This document shows, piece after piece, positions 1-8,581 of a stretch of DNA of 64,000 nucleotides. Below the pieces are notes generated by a model. That model did no database searches and was not told the DNA's origin. It saw only the letters and a list, made by a program, of their open reading frames with translations. Position 1 is the first letter of the stretch. Each line of letters opens with the position of its first letter. The translations under genes were made by a program, and so were the position numbers. The DNA comes from Rhizobium tropici CIAT 899 (GTDB lineage: Bacteria; Pseudomonadota; Alphaproteobacteria; Rhizobiales; Rhizobiaceae), in NCBI RefSeq assembly GCF_000330885.1, contig NC_020062.1, forward strand, positions 1,930,374-1,994,373. Reading direction: 5' to 3'.

Positions 1-942
1 AAGGATTATTCGGTCCGGGTCGATATCTCGACCAGGGACGAAGTGGGGGATGCCGGTATCGCTTTCAACAGGATGGCGGAGGATATCAGCTTCCACACGG
101 AAAACCTCGAAAAGCTTGTTTCGGACCGGACCAGCGAGATCGAGGCGGCCAAGGAGGAGATCTCAACCCTCAACAGCCAATTGAAGAACGAAAACCTGCG
201 GCTGGGTGCGGAACTCAACGTCGCCAGGCAGATCCAGCTCATGGTCCTGCCGCGGGCCAAGGAACTGACGGCAATCAACAATCTGGAGATCGCCGCCTAT
301 ATGCGCCCGGCCGATGAAGTCGGCGGCGACTACTATGATGTTCTGCAGAACGGAAAGAACCTGAAGATCGGCATCGGCGACGTGACCGGCCATGGGCTGG
401 AAAGCGGTGTGCTGATGCTGATGGTCCAGTCGATTGCCCGCGCCCTGCAGGAGGCAGGTGAGATGGACCCGGCAAAATTCCTGACCGATCTCAACCGCGC
501 AATCTTCAAGAACATCGAACGGACCCGCACCGACAAGCATATTACCTTGTCGTTCCTCGACTACGACGGCGAGAGGCTGACGATATCGGGCCAGCATGAA
601 GACATGATCATCATTCGCCGGGATGGCAAAGTGGAGCGCATAGATACGGGCGATCTCGGTCTTCCGGTCGGTCTCGAGCCTGATATCGCTCCCTTCATCG
701 ATACGCGGCAAATACCCTTTGAGAAAGGCGACATGGTTGTCCTGCATACCGATGGCGTCACGGAAGCGGAGAACTCGAAGGGCGAGCTGTTTGGCTTCGA
801 TAGGCTTTTGGAGGATGCGCGCCGCCTGCATGGCGGGACTGCGGAAGAAGTCGTCGAGGGCATACTCGACGATTTGATGACTTACATCGGAACCCACAAG
901 ATCCATGACGATATCACCCTTGTGGTGATGCGGCACAGGTGA
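1..942 (+). CDS. HAMP-PP2C (SpoIIE/RsbU-type) serine phosphatase, 5' partial
   Basis: The gene enters from the left edge with its frame open from base 1, so the N-terminus (probably sensor and membrane segments) is missing. The first ~35 residues look like the end of a HAMP linker (GDAGIAFNRMAEDI). A coiled-coil stretch follows (NLEKLVSDRTSEIEAAKEE), then a SpoIIE-type phosphatase domain with metal-binding acidic motifs (DEVGGDYYDV, GIGDVTGHG, LHTDGVTEA, DDITLVV). Such enzymes dephosphorylate a phosphoserine on a STAS anti-sigma-antagonist-like partner. A STAS gene lies two genes downstream, and the intervening gene encodes a kinase-like ATPase, so the three form one partner-switch unit. The stop is 4 bases before the next ATG. 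The family call is firm; the input signal is unknown because the sensor is outside the window. Confidence 0.9.
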   Translation, partial: KDYSVRVDISTRDEVGDAGIAFNRMAEDISFHTENLEKLVSDRTSEIEAAKEEISTLNSQLKNENLRLGAELNVARQIQLMVLPRAKELTAINNLEIAAYMRPADEVGGDYYDVLQNGKNLKIGIGDVTGHGLESGVLMLMVQSIARALQEAGEMDPAKFLTDLNRAIFKNIERTRTDKHITLSFLDYDGERLTISGQHEDMIIIRRDGKVERIDTGDLGLPVGLEPDIAPFIDTRQIPFEKGDMVVLHTDGVTEAENSKGELFGFDRLLEDARRLHGGTAEEVVEGILDDLMTYIGTHKIHDDITLVVMRHR

Positions 943-946
943 GGAA

Positions 947-1501
947 ATGACGACAGCAATTTTCGGCGAGGAACGTCTGGTTTCGTTCGACGCCACCAAT
1001 GCTCTTCGCATACGACTATTCGACGGACCGCTGCATCTGGCATGGCGTCATTCAGCCATGACATCCGACTTTATCGCGGAGACGATAGCGCTCGGCTTCC
1101 GCTCTTCCGAGCGCCAATACAAGACGGTGCGGCACGACATCGGTTACCTGACCAACGAGCTTATCGAAAATTCCATCAAATTCCGCGCCTCGGGCGAGAT
1201 CCTCATCGAGGCATTGAGGGATGGCCATTATTTCCGGATGCGGACCGTGAATTTGATCGACCGCGAAGCTATGGCGCGATTTCAACAATTATTATTGAGA
1301 GTTACCGCTGGCGATCCCGGCGATCTCCTCATAGAACAGATCGAAGCAAGCGTTCTTGCCGGCGACGATGCGTCCGGACTAGGACTGTTGACATTGATGA
1401 GCGACTACCAGGTTCAATTGGCCTGGCATTTCGATGAGAATGGCCCGCAAAAGCGGATCAAGCTCCAAACCTATGCCGCCATGGCGATTTCATCGGCATG
1501 A
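947..1501 (+). CDS. GHKL-type ATP-binding regulator (slr1658/SiaB-like)
   Basis: 184 residues. It resembles the histidine-kinase-like ATPases of partner-switch systems. An N-box-like segment (LTNELIENSIKFR) supplies the Asn/Glu expected for Mg-ATP binding, and a glycine-containing segment (DASGLGLLTLMSDY) could be the G box. The protein is small, soluble and without a sensor, like SiaB or the slr1658-type regulators that pair with a STAS protein. It probably phosphorylates the STAS protein encoded at 1520, opposing the upstream phosphatase. The ATG lies just past the phosphatase stop, with GAGG overlapping that stop, indicating translational coupling. Similarity to the named families is from memory of motifs, so kinase activity is inferred rather than seen. 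Confidence 0.7.
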   Translation: MTTAIFGEERLVSFDATNALRIRLFDGPLHLAWRHSAMTSDFIAETIALGFRSSERQYKTVRHDIGYLTNELIENSIKFRASGEILIEALRDGHYFRMRTVNLIDREAMARFQQLLLRVTAGDPGDLLIEQIEASVLAGDDASGLGLLTLMSDYQVQLAWHFDENGPQKRIKLQTYAAMAISSA

Positions 1502-1519
1502 ACCCGCGAGAGGTCCTTT

Positions 1520-1858
1520 ATGGAAATCAAGGAAGAAGCATTCCGCGTCTGGTCCGAAGGCAGCACCTTATATTTTGACGGCACGATGCGCCTGGCTGGT
1601 CCCGATGCCTATGCACCGGTCTACGATCTGGCCAGGTCAGTTCTTCATGGGAGCGGAGGCAAAGCGACTTTCGATCTGACCGGTCTGCAATTCTTGAATT
1701 CTTCGGGCATCAACCTGCTTGCCAAACTGACCATAGAAGCACGCAAGCATCCGAATATTCACCTCACAGTGTGCGGCTCCTCGCAAATTCCCTGGCAGAT
1801 GAAATCATTACCGAACTTGAAAAAACTGCATCCGCGCCTGGATTTGCGCCTGACCTAG
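1520..1858 (+). CDS. STAS-domain anti-sigma-factor-antagonist-like regulator (slr1659-like)
   Basis: 112 residues forming a single STAS domain. The diagnostic loop is [10 protein letters not shown] (residues 58-67). In SpoIIAA-type proteins a serine in the equivalent DSSG loop is phosphorylated, so Ser61 or Ser62 is the candidate site; the usual Asp is Asn60 here. It is the third gene of the phosphatase/ATPase/STAS unit and the expected shared substrate of both enzymes. The output partner (anti-sigma factor, diguanylate cyclase or other target) is not encoded beside it. The nearest downstream genes are the exopolysaccharide genes, so that locus is a possible but unproven target. Confidence 0.8.
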   Translation: MEIKEEAFRVWSEGSTLYFDGTMRLAGPDAYAPVYDLARSVLHGSGGKATFDLTGLQFLNSSGINLLAKLTIEARKHPNIHLTVCGSSQIPWQMKSLPNLKKLHPRLDLRLT

Positions 1859-1860
1859 CC

Positions 1861-1940
1861 CCATGCCGCGCAAAAGTGCGCGACGATTTTGCTACGATGA
1901 CATGCTGAAATCAAAGACAGAAATGCTCTAACGCTTGGAC
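1861..1940. repeat. Candidate rhizobial intergenic repeat with small hairpin
   Basis: Directly after the STAS stop, a 6-bp perfect hairpin (CGCGCA/TGCGCG, loop AAAG, 1867-1882) is followed by GATTTTGC, ACATGC and AAATCAAAGAC segments. This arrangement resembles the short intergenic repeat common in Rhizobium genomes (a CGCAAAAGTG hairpin, a TTTTGC tract, then ACATGC and AAACAAAGA). It may also act as the terminator of the partner-switch unit. Repeat identity is from recollection of the family, and only this copy is in the window. Confidence 0.4.
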
Positions 1941-2178
1941 GCGAATAGCCGCTGCGACGACTCGTCGTCGCGACACAAAATAACGCGTGGGTCTATCAGG
2001 AGACGAACCTCGGTTAGTTCCGCCTTACATCTCTCGGTTTCTTTGTTTACGCAAATAAGTATAACAAGTCGAAGCTATTGGAAAATGATTCAGTAAATAT
2101 CAGTTAAAATAATATCTTAATGTAAGAGCGCGACAGTTTAGTTAAGCTTCGCACTTATTTTCCGTGTCATAAAAATGT

Positions 2179-2205
2179 ACAGAATGCAAAGCTTCTGCAT
2201 TCCGT
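2179..2205. promoter_or_regulatory. Inverted repeat, candidate operator for the polysaccharide operon
   Basis: Arms ACAGAATGCA and TGCATTCCGT are 10 bp each with one mismatch, separated by AAGCTTC. It sits in the AT-rich promoter region about 145 bases before the first gene of the operon. A dimeric regulator such as the CuxR-like protein encoded at 9391 is a candidate binder. Assignment is by position only. Confidence 0.45.
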
Positions 2206-2349
2206 GATAATGACAGAATTGTTAATTATCGGTAAAATATAACCGTAAATTGTAGCAATAATTCCTTGTTGTAAAAGCCTTGCACAAGGGAAAAGGCGTT
2301 GCTTTTTCCTGAATACTCGGCTGCGCGTCTAATTTACCGGGAGGGTTTG

Positions 2350-3363
2350 ATGGGCATAGCGTTCAAATCTACAAGTATATCGCTAAACAATACAAAGAGA
2401 CGTACCATCCTTGTTGCGGGCGGCGCAGGGTTCCTTGGGTCACATCTTTGCGACCGACTTCTACAGGATGGTCATGAAGTCATATGTGTGGATGATTTTT
2501 CAACCGGACGGATGGACAATCTCTGGCATCTCCTTCGTTACGAGACGTTCAGTTTCATCCGCCACGACGTCATCTCATCGCTCGATCTGCCCGTCGACGA
2601 AATCTACAATCTGGCCTGCCCGGCATCTCCGCCGCATTATCAGGCCGATCCGATCCGTACGATGAAAACATGTGTTTTCGGCGCGCTCAACTTGCTGGAG
2701 CTTGCCACATATCATCAAGCGCGCATTTTCCAGGCCTCGACCTCGGAAATCTATGGCGACCCCCACGTGCATCCGCAGCCGGAAAACTATTGGGGTAACG
2801 TCAATTCCTTCGGCCCTCGCTCGTGCTACGATGAAGGCAAACGCTCCGCTGAAACGCTTTTCCGTGACTTTCACGCCCGTCATGGCGTCGACATCAGGAT
2901 TGCGCGCATCTTCAACACTTATGGACCGCGCATGCGCCCCGACGACGGCCGCGTTGTTTCCAATTTCATCGTACAGGCGCTCAAGGGTGAGGATATTACC
3001 GTCTATGGCGACGGTTCCCAGACGCGCTCCTTCTGCTATGTCGCCGACCTGATCGAGGGCTTCATTCGCCTGATGGCCGACCAAACGACGATCCATACGC
3101 CCGTCAATCTCGGCAATCCGGCGGAGTTCACCGTGCGCGATCTTGCCGAACAGGTCATCGCGATTACCGCCTCCAAGTCGAAGATAATCCATAAAGCCCT
3201 GCCGATCGACGATCCCCGTCAGCGCCGGCCCGATATCACGGTCGCGAAACGCGAACTGGGATGGGAACCGTCCATCGCCCTGACGGATGGATTGAAGTCC
3301 ACCATCGCGTACTTCGAACGTCAGTTGGTACGTGCGAGCAGCGAGCTTTTCGAGGTTGCGTGA
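2350..3363 (+). CDS. uxs1: UDP-glucuronate decarboxylase (UDP-xylose synthase)
   Basis: 337 residues, cytosolic extended short-chain dehydrogenase. It converts UDP-glucuronate to UDP-xylose with bound NAD+. The Rossmann motif GGAGFLGSH is near the N-terminus. The UXS-specific signatures [28 protein letters not shown] (catalytic YxxxK), [11 protein letters not shown] and [11 protein letters not shown] separate it from plain epimerases. ATG 2350 is preferred over an earlier in-frame start at 2299 because GGGAGG precedes it at good spacing and the Rossmann strand starts about 17 residues in. It opens the operon and overlaps the next gene (TGATG), so donor synthesis is coupled. The S. meliloti counterpart uxs1 heads the same gene order. 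Confidence 0.92.
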   Translation: MGIAFKSTSISLNNTKRRTILVAGGAGFLGSHLCDRLLQDGHEVICVDDFSTGRMDNLWHLLRYETFSFIRHDVISSLDLPVDEIYNLACPASPPHYQADPIRTMKTCVFGALNLLELATYHQARIFQASTSEIYGDPHVHPQPENYWGNVNSFGPRSCYDEGKRSAETLFRDFHARHGVDIRIARIFNTYGPRMRPDDGRVVSNFIVQALKGEDITVYGDGSQTRSFCYVADLIEGFIRLMADQTTIHTPVNLGNPAEFTVRDLAEQVIAITASKSKIIHKALPIDDPRQRRPDITVAKRELGWEPSIALTDGLKSTIAYFERQLVRASSELFEVA

Positions 3364-4349
3364 TGGGCAAGCAAAAAATACTCGTCGTGGGTGGCGCCGG
3401 CTTCATCGGCAGCCACACCGCGAAGCTCCTGCATCGACAAGGCTTCGAGCCGGTCGTCTATGACAACCTCTCGACGGGCCATCTGACCTCCGTACGCTGG
3501 GGACCTTTTGTGGAAGGAGATATTCTCGACACATCCCATCTTGCCGAGACAATGGAGGAGCATAGACCCGCGGCAATCATCCATTTCGCCGCCTCCGCCT
3601 ATGTCGGCGAGTCCGTCGAAAATCCTGCTAAATATTATGCCAACAATGTCAGTGGCACGCTGTCGGTTCTGGAGGCGTGCCGCCGCACGGAAGCGGATAA
3701 GCTGATCTTTTCATCGAGCTGCGCAATCTACGGAATTCCCGCGCATCTGCCGATCCGCGAATGCGAGACGCCTCAGCCGATAAATCCCTACGGCAGAACC
3801 AAGCTGATTGCCGAACATATGCTGGCCGACTATTCGGCGGCCTATGGCCTTTCTTATGTGGCGCTGCGTTACTTCAACGCCTCCGGCGCCGATCCGGAAC
3901 AGGAACTCGGCGAATGGCATGACCCCGAAACACATCTCATTCCCCGCGCATTGCTGGCGGCGGCCGGCACGACCGAAACCTTGGAAGTCTACGGCGACGA
4001 TTACGACACGCCGGACGGCACGTGTGTGCGCGACTATATCCATGTGCTGGATCTTGCCAAGGCGCATGTCCTGGCGGTCGAATATCTGCTGGCTGGCGGA
4101 AACAATCTCGCCGTCAATCTAGGAAGCGGCCGCGGCACGTCGATCAAGGAGATCGTCGGCACGATCGAGCGCGTTTGCGGCCGCCAGGTTCCTGTCGCCA
4201 TGCACAGGCGGCGGCCGGGCGACCCGCCTGCTCTTTATGCCGCTTCGGATCTTGCTGCCGAGAAGCTCGGCTTCCGCGCTCTGCATTCGGACATCGAAAC
4301 GATCATCCGGACCGCAGCTCCCTTCTTCGGGCTGGAGATGCGAGGATGA
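3363..4349 (+). CDS. uxe: UDP-xylose 4-epimerase (GalE-like)
   Basis: 328 residues, NAD-dependent sugar-nucleotide epimerase. The Rossmann motif GGAGFIGSH, the serine stretch SSSCAIYG and the YGRTK catalytic pair are visible. By sequence alone it reads as GalE. Direct overlap with the UDP-xylose synthase, and the same pair in S. meliloti where the enzyme interconverts UDP-xylose and UDP-L-arabinose, make UDP-xylose 4-epimerase the better call. The start is the ATG overlapping the upstream TGA; the longer in-frame frame from 3261 lies inside uxs1. It overlaps the glycosyltransferase gene by ATGA. Activity on UDP-glucose cannot be excluded. Confidence 0.85.
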   Translation: MGKQKILVVGGAGFIGSHTAKLLHRQGFEPVVYDNLSTGHLTSVRWGPFVEGDILDTSHLAETMEEHRPAAIIHFAASAYVGESVENPAKYYANNVSGTLSVLEACRRTEADKLIFSSSCAIYGIPAHLPIRECETPQPINPYGRTKLIAEHMLADYSAAYGLSYVALRYFNASGADPEQELGEWHDPETHLIPRALLAAAGTTETLEVYGDDYDTPDGTCVRDYIHVLDLAKAHVLAVEYLLAGGNNLAVNLGSGRGTSIKEIVGTIERVCGRQVPVAMHRRRPGDPPALYAASDLAAEKLGFRALHSDIETIIRTAAPFFGLEMRG

Positions 4350-6178
4350 CATCGATCCGAACACGAGCTCAAGCAATGAAGGACCGGGCGTTGATGACGC
4401 CGGTGCTGCAAGGTCGCAAGCGCGCGGAATATATGGTTTGCGCCGCATTGTGGCTTGCGGCACTCGGCTATTTCTGGAGCTGGTGGCTCGCACCCGCGCA
4501 TCATGTCGACGCTCTCGGGTCGATATTGGTGACCCTGGTGCTCGCCTGGGTGACGATCATTCCAGCCTATTTCATCATCGTCTTCTTCCGCGCCGAAAAG
4601 CCGACAGGGGAATTACGGCTTCCTGCCGGCAGCCGCATCGCGATGGTGGTGACCAAAGCGCCATCGGAGCCCTTTTCGGTGGTGGCCCGCACGTTGGATG
4701 CCATGCTGGCGCAGGAGGTGACCCACGACACCTGGCTGGCAGATGAAGATCCGTCGCCCTCGACGCGGGATTGGTGCAGCAAATATGGCGTCCAGATTTC
4801 CACCCGGAAGGGGCGGGACGATTATCACCGCCAGACATGGCCGCGGCGCACCCGCTGCAAGGAAGGCAACCTCGCCTTCTTCTACGATCACTACGGCTAT
4901 GAAGGCTATGATTTCGTCGTGCAGCTCGATGCCGACCACGTGCCCGAACAAGGCTATCTTTTTCAGATGCTTCGGCCCTTTGCCGACCCGGCAGTCGGCT
5001 ATGTATCAGCGCCGAGCATTTGCGACCAGAATGCCCATGAGAGCTGGGCGGCTCGCGGCCGCCTCTATGCGGAAGCCAGCATGCATGGATCGCTTCAGGC
5101 GGGGTTCAATCATGGACTGTCGCCACTTTGCATCGGCTCGCACTATGCCGTCCGCACCAAGGCCCTCAAGAACATTGGCGGGCTGGGACCTGAACTGGCG
5201 GAAGATCACTCCACCACACTGATGATGAATGCGTATGGCTGGCGCGGCATACACGCACTCGATGCCATTGCTCATGGCGACGGTCCGCGTACTTTCGCCG
5301 ATCTCATCACCCAGGAGTTTCAATGGTCGCGCAGCCTCATGATGATCCTGCTGCAATATTCGCCAAGCTTGATCAAACGGCTGCCGCCACGCCTCAGAAT
5401 GCAGTTCCTGTTTTCGCAGCTCTGGTATTCCCTCTTTTCTCTCTTCATGGCGCTGATGTTCATCATGCCGATCATCGCGCTTACTAGAGGGAAGACCTTC
5501 GTCGATGTATCATATCCTGACTTTTTGCTGCATTTCGTGCCGCAGTCCATTCTGCTGATCCTGTTTGCCTACCGCTGGCGCAGTACGCATACATTCAGAC
5601 CCGTCGATGCGAGTATTCTGAGCTGGGAGATGACGTTGTTCCTGTTTGCTCGCTGGCCATGGGCGCTTATGGGTTCTCTCGCTGCCATACGCGATTGGAC
5701 GACTGGAACATTCGTGGATTTCCGCGTCACTCCGAAGGGTACATCGGACGTCGATCCTCTACCGTTCCGAGTTCTTGCACCCTATGCCATGCTCTCTTTT
5801 GTCTCCATCCTGCCGGTTCTATTTGTCAGTGCTGCGGAAGAGAGCTCCGGCTTCTATATCTTCGCTACGATGAATGCCACCATCTATACTTTACTGCTGC
5901 TGGTCATCATCGTTCAGCATGCGCGTGAAAATACGCTCAGCGCGAGCAGGCGCTTTTACCGGCCGGCGCTCGCCAGCGGTCTGATTGCTCTGACTGCCCT
6001 GCCATTTTTCGGCATCATGGAGCACGGCCGCGCCGGAGCACAATCATTGATTTGGGACACCGACGGCTACGTCTTGTTCGATACTCGCTTTTCGGTGGCA
6101 GGTGCTGGAATTGGCGGTCGCGGACTGCACAGAATGGTGCTCAATCCGCACTGGCACGTGAGCGACACGGACGATTGA
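4346..6178 (+). CDS. Membrane family-2 glycosyltransferase, cellulose-synthase-like
   Basis: 610 residues, processive inner-membrane GT2. Two membrane helices lie at about 27-50 and 58-82. The cytosolic catalytic domain has the DxD motif LDADH (Asp195, Asp197) and the acid-base-region motif LAEDHS (about 285-290). An acceptor motif QEFQW at 323-327 is a QxxQW variant of the usual QxxRW. Further helices follow at about 365-420 and in the C-terminal third. It presumably polymerises a pentose-containing glycan from the UDP-arabinose/xylose made by the two genes before it and exports it. The ATG overlaps the epimerase stop (ATGA). No PilZ domain is visible, so c-di-GMP control is expected at transcription through the CuxR-like regulator. 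Confidence 0.85.
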   Translation: MTSIRTRAQAMKDRALMTPVLQGRKRAEYMVCAALWLAALGYFWSWWLAPAHHVDALGSILVTLVLAWVTIIPAYFIIVFFRAEKPTGELRLPAGSRIAMVVTKAPSEPFSVVARTLDAMLAQEVTHDTWLADEDPSPSTRDWCSKYGVQISTRKGRDDYHRQTWPRRTRCKEGNLAFFYDHYGYEGYDFVVQLDADHVPEQGYLFQMLRPFADPAVGYVSAPSICDQNAHESWAARGRLYAEASMHGSLQAGFNHGLSPLCIGSHYAVRTKALKNIGGLGPELAEDHSTTLMMNAYGWRGIHALDAIAHGDGPRTFADLITQEFQWSRSLMMILLQYSPSLIKRLPPRLRMQFLFSQLWYSLFSLFMALMFIMPIIALTRGKTFVDVSYPDFLLHFVPQSILLILFAYRWRSTHTFRPVDASILSWEMTLFLFARWPWALMGSLAAIRDWTTGTFVDFRVTPKGTSDVDPLPFRVLAPYAMLSFVSILPVLFVSAAEESSGFYIFATMNATIYTLLLLVIIVQHARENTLSASRRFYRPALASGLIALTALPFFGIMEHGRAGAQSLIWDTDGYVLFDTRFSVAGAGIGGRGLHRMVLNPHWHVSDTDD

Positions 6179-6420
6179 GTTTCATACAGGGACACTATGG
6201 CGGAACGCAGATGAAGATGGCTGTTATGGAAACCGAGCAGGATCTCAGCGCGCTGGCGGAACGAAGCCATGCCCGTCGGATCGGCGCTCGCATCTGCGCC
6301 ATAGGTAAGTCGGCAAGCACGCAAGGTAACCTGCGAGACATTGCCAGGCGGCGAAACCGGCAGCGAGCCTTGAGGGCAGCAGCGCCGAGGCTCGCCAATC
6401 ACGAACACGGGAGAAATAAT

Positions 6421-6960
6421 ATGAAACCATCAAGGAAACAGACCTCCCTCCTCGCCGCGGCATCGCTGGCATGCGCGATCGTTCTTGGGCTTGCGACGGC
6501 GAGCGATGCGGCCGTCGCCGCGACCACCACCAAGGTGCCGGACGGCGCAAGGCCCATGACGGCGGCTGAACTCTACATGCTCTATCACGACAAGAGCTGG
6601 CGCTGGCCCGATGGCGCCGGCCGAATGCAGAATACCGACCGTCGGTTCTCAGCCTGGGTCGACGGAACCGGTGGACAATCCTGGGCTGAAGGCCGCTGGG
6701 CTATAACAGACACCGGCCGGCTGTGTCTGGAGGCAACCTGGCATGCCGCAAACGGCCAGTTTCCGGCCAAGACCTGCTTCGTCCATCGCATCTTCGATGG
6801 AACGATCTATCAGAAACGCGAGACTGGCGGAGCATGGATTGTGTTTCGCCATCCCATTACCGAGAAAACCGATGAGGCGACAAACCTCATCGCCGATGAT
6901 CTGGTCTCACAACGACTGGAGGCCTTGAAGACCTCTTTAACCGTCCGCAAGACCGAATAG
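6421..6960 (+). CDS. DUF995 secreted protein, first copy
   Basis: 179 residues. An N-terminal signal peptide (positively charged start, hydrophobic LLAAASLACAIVLGLATAS, Ala-rich cleavage region) precedes a DUF995-type domain with ELYMLYHDKSWRW, a DGAGRM segment, an ARLCLEATW-like core (GRLCLEATW) and two cysteines that may form a disulfide (GRLC, KTCF). Function is unknown. The family recurs in alphaproteobacteria, often next to polysaccharide genes. The frame stays open upstream through the 242-base gap after the glycosyltransferase, but the GGGAG before ATG 6421 and the signal peptide fix the start. It is 28% or so similar by eye to the second copy at 7953, sharing the order of motifs. Confidence 0.8.
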   Translation: MKPSRKQTSLLAAASLACAIVLGLATASDAAVAATTTKVPDGARPMTAAELYMLYHDKSWRWPDGAGRMQNTDRRFSAWVDGTGGQSWAEGRWAITDTGRLCLEATWHAANGQFPAKTCFVHRIFDGTIYQKRETGGAWIVFRHPITEKTDEATNLIADDLVSQRLEALKTSLTVRKTE

Positions 6961-6977
6961 AGGAAGGAGGCAATGCG

Positions 6978-7925
6978 ATGAAAACCCTATCGAAACTAAC
7001 GACGGCTTTGCTTGCGGCTGGCGCCCTCTGCGGGGGCATATATGCTGCCAGCAACGGCTTGGATGCAAGGGCCGAGACCCGGCCGCTCTTCAATGACAAG
7101 AGGCCGATTATCACTCCCCAATCGCTACCGGGGGGTGCCTATGATCCCAACGGGGATTTTTCCAATGACCCCAATCCAAAGATCGAGCACCTCTTCCTGC
7201 CTTGGGAAGATGTCGATCTGTCGACGCTGAGCACGGCAGACGAATATGCCCGCAAGCGCGGCCGCTCGCTGCTGATCACGGTCGAGCCCTGGTCATGGGC
7301 CCGCAACTGGCGGGTCACACCAGCCGATCTCCTCAGTGGAATTCTGGCGGGTCACTACGATTCCAACATGACGGCGATCTGCTCCGCGGCCGCCAAACTC
7401 AATACGCCCGTCACCATTCGCTGGGCTCAGGAAATGGACGAGAAGAACGGACAGTTCACCTGGGCCTATTGGAAGGCGGACGACTACGTGAAAGCCTATA
7501 AGCACGCGGTCACCGTCTGCCGCAAGAGCCTTCCCACGGCAAAATACATGTGGTCGCCGATGGGCAAGGCTGGGCTTGAAGCCTACTATCCTGGTGATTC
7601 ATTCGTCGACGTCGTCGGATTGTCGGTGTTCGGTTACCAACCGTTCGATCTACGCAAGCTCGGGCGGGATTCGACCTTCGTGGAAGCGACCAAACCCGGC
7701 TATGACCGTGTGAAGCGATTCAAGAAGCCGATCGTGATCGCGGAATTGGGCTATCAGGGCAACGAGGCCTATGTTCATGGATGGGCCGAGGAAGCCAACA
7801 AGCCGCACTCCGAATTCCCCAACCTGCAGGCGGTGGTTTATTTCAACGATCGTGAAGTCTACCCCTGGCCGGACGGCCTCGGCAGGCCGGACTGGCGGGT
7901 CGCCACACCGCCCCTGCTGAACTGA
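6978..7925 (+). CDS. Secreted GH26-like glycoside hydrolase
   Basis: 315 residues with a signal peptide of about 33 residues. The fold reads as a TIM-barrel hydrolase of the GH26 (beta-mannanase-like) type. The acid/base candidate is Glu152 in IRWAQEMD and the nucleophile candidate is Glu256 in IVIAELGYQ, with conserved-looking WSPMGK between them. GGAGG-like RBS (AGGAAGGAGG) precedes ATG 6978. It is flanked by the two DUF995 genes and lies in the operon with the polymerase, so it most likely trims or edits the new polysaccharide in the periplasm, as hydrolases do in cellulose and alginate operons. The natural substrate is unknown. Confidence 0.8.
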   Translation: MKTLSKLTTALLAAGALCGGIYAASNGLDARAETRPLFNDKRPIITPQSLPGGAYDPNGDFSNDPNPKIEHLFLPWEDVDLSTLSTADEYARKRGRSLLITVEPWSWARNWRVTPADLLSGILAGHYDSNMTAICSAAAKLNTPVTIRWAQEMDEKNGQFTWAYWKADDYVKAYKHAVTVCRKSLPTAKYMWSPMGKAGLEAYYPGDSFVDVVGLSVFGYQPFDLRKLGRDSTFVEATKPGYDRVKRFKKPIVIAELGYQGNEAYVHGWAEEANKPHSEFPNLQAVVYFNDREVYPWPDGLGRPDWRVATPPLLN

Positions 7926-7952
7926 CCGCGATGAAAGGTGGAGGATAAGTAT

Positions 7953-8450
7953 ATGTCCTGGTTCCGTTTCATCATCCTGAATACCATGTTCGCGATGCTG
8001 CTGGCCGGCACCGCGAACGCGGCGACGCATCGTCATATCGATCGAATGACGGCGCATGCGGCCCACCAAGCCATGCCGATGAGTGCGAAGGAGCTCAAAA
8101 AGCTCTACGCGGGACGCTCCTGGATATGGAAAGACGGGGCCGGTTTCTTCTCACGCCATCACCGCCGATTTACGGCCTGGTCGCACACGGGCGCTCGAAA
8201 ATCCTATGCAAAGGGCACTTGGTATGCGACCGATCGCGGTAGGCTCTGCATGAGCGCTGTCTGGCACAGCAAGAAAAGTGCAGCATCCAATGTGTCCTGC
8301 TTCCTGCATCGCGAGAAGGCTGGGACCATCTATCAGAAACGAGCATCAGGCGGAAAATGGTATGTGTTCCGTCATAATCCGATCAAACATGATGACGAAG
8401 TTCTGAAACTACGACGGGGCGATTATGTTCGCAGTCATCTGCCCGGTTGA
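7953..8450 (+). CDS. DUF995 secreted protein, second copy
   Basis: 165 residues with a signal peptide (about 22 residues, ending near ANAA). It repeats the DUF995 layout of the gene at 6421: KELKKLYAGRSWIW, KDGAGFF, DRGRLCMSAVW, SCFLHR, IYQKRASGG and VFRHNP, with the same two cysteines. It is more basic than its paralogue (many Arg/Lys/His), which could suit binding to an acidic polymer. ATG 7953 follows GGTGGAGG at 8 bases; a GTG-type start 15 bases upstream is less likely. It ends the operon. Molecular role unknown. Confidence 0.8.
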   Translation: MSWFRFIILNTMFAMLLAGTANAATHRHIDRMTAHAAHQAMPMSAKELKKLYAGRSWIWKDGAGFFSRHHRRFTAWSHTGARKSYAKGTWYATDRGRLCMSAVWHSKKSAASNVSCFLHREKAGTIYQKRASGGKWYVFRHNPIKHDDEVLKLRRGDYVRSHLPG

Positions 8451-8581
8451 AGTCGAATACTCACATAGGGGCTTTTCTTGGATAGCGGGCGGCACGCGTC
8501 CCCACTTGTTCCGTCGAACCACCATCCAGGGAATGCCCCTATTCTTTGCCGCGCATACCACGCGACAGTCTTTGGCTCACC

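Larger units (their letters stand above)
1859..2349. other. AT-rich intergenic region upstream of the polysaccharide operon
   Basis: About 490 bases with no supported gene. From about 2040 to 2280 it is strikingly AT-rich against its GC-rich surroundings, as is usual for regulated exopolysaccharide promoters in rhizobia. It holds the inverted repeat at 2179-2205 and, near the gene, an imperfect 9-bp inverted repeat (2287-2295 with 2302-2310) that could form a leader hairpin. No confident -35/-10 pair could be chosen. Confidence 0.6.

Noticed and set aside
163..1011. Long open frame on the minus strand opposite the phosphatase gene
   Set aside because: It mirrors a clear SpoIIE-type gene, has no recognisable protein and reflects GC-rich codon bias.
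3363..4349. Annotation as UDP-glucose 4-epimerase GalE
   Set aside because: Sequence alone permits it, but overlap with UDP-xylose synthase and the known S. meliloti order favour UDP-xylose 4-epimerase.
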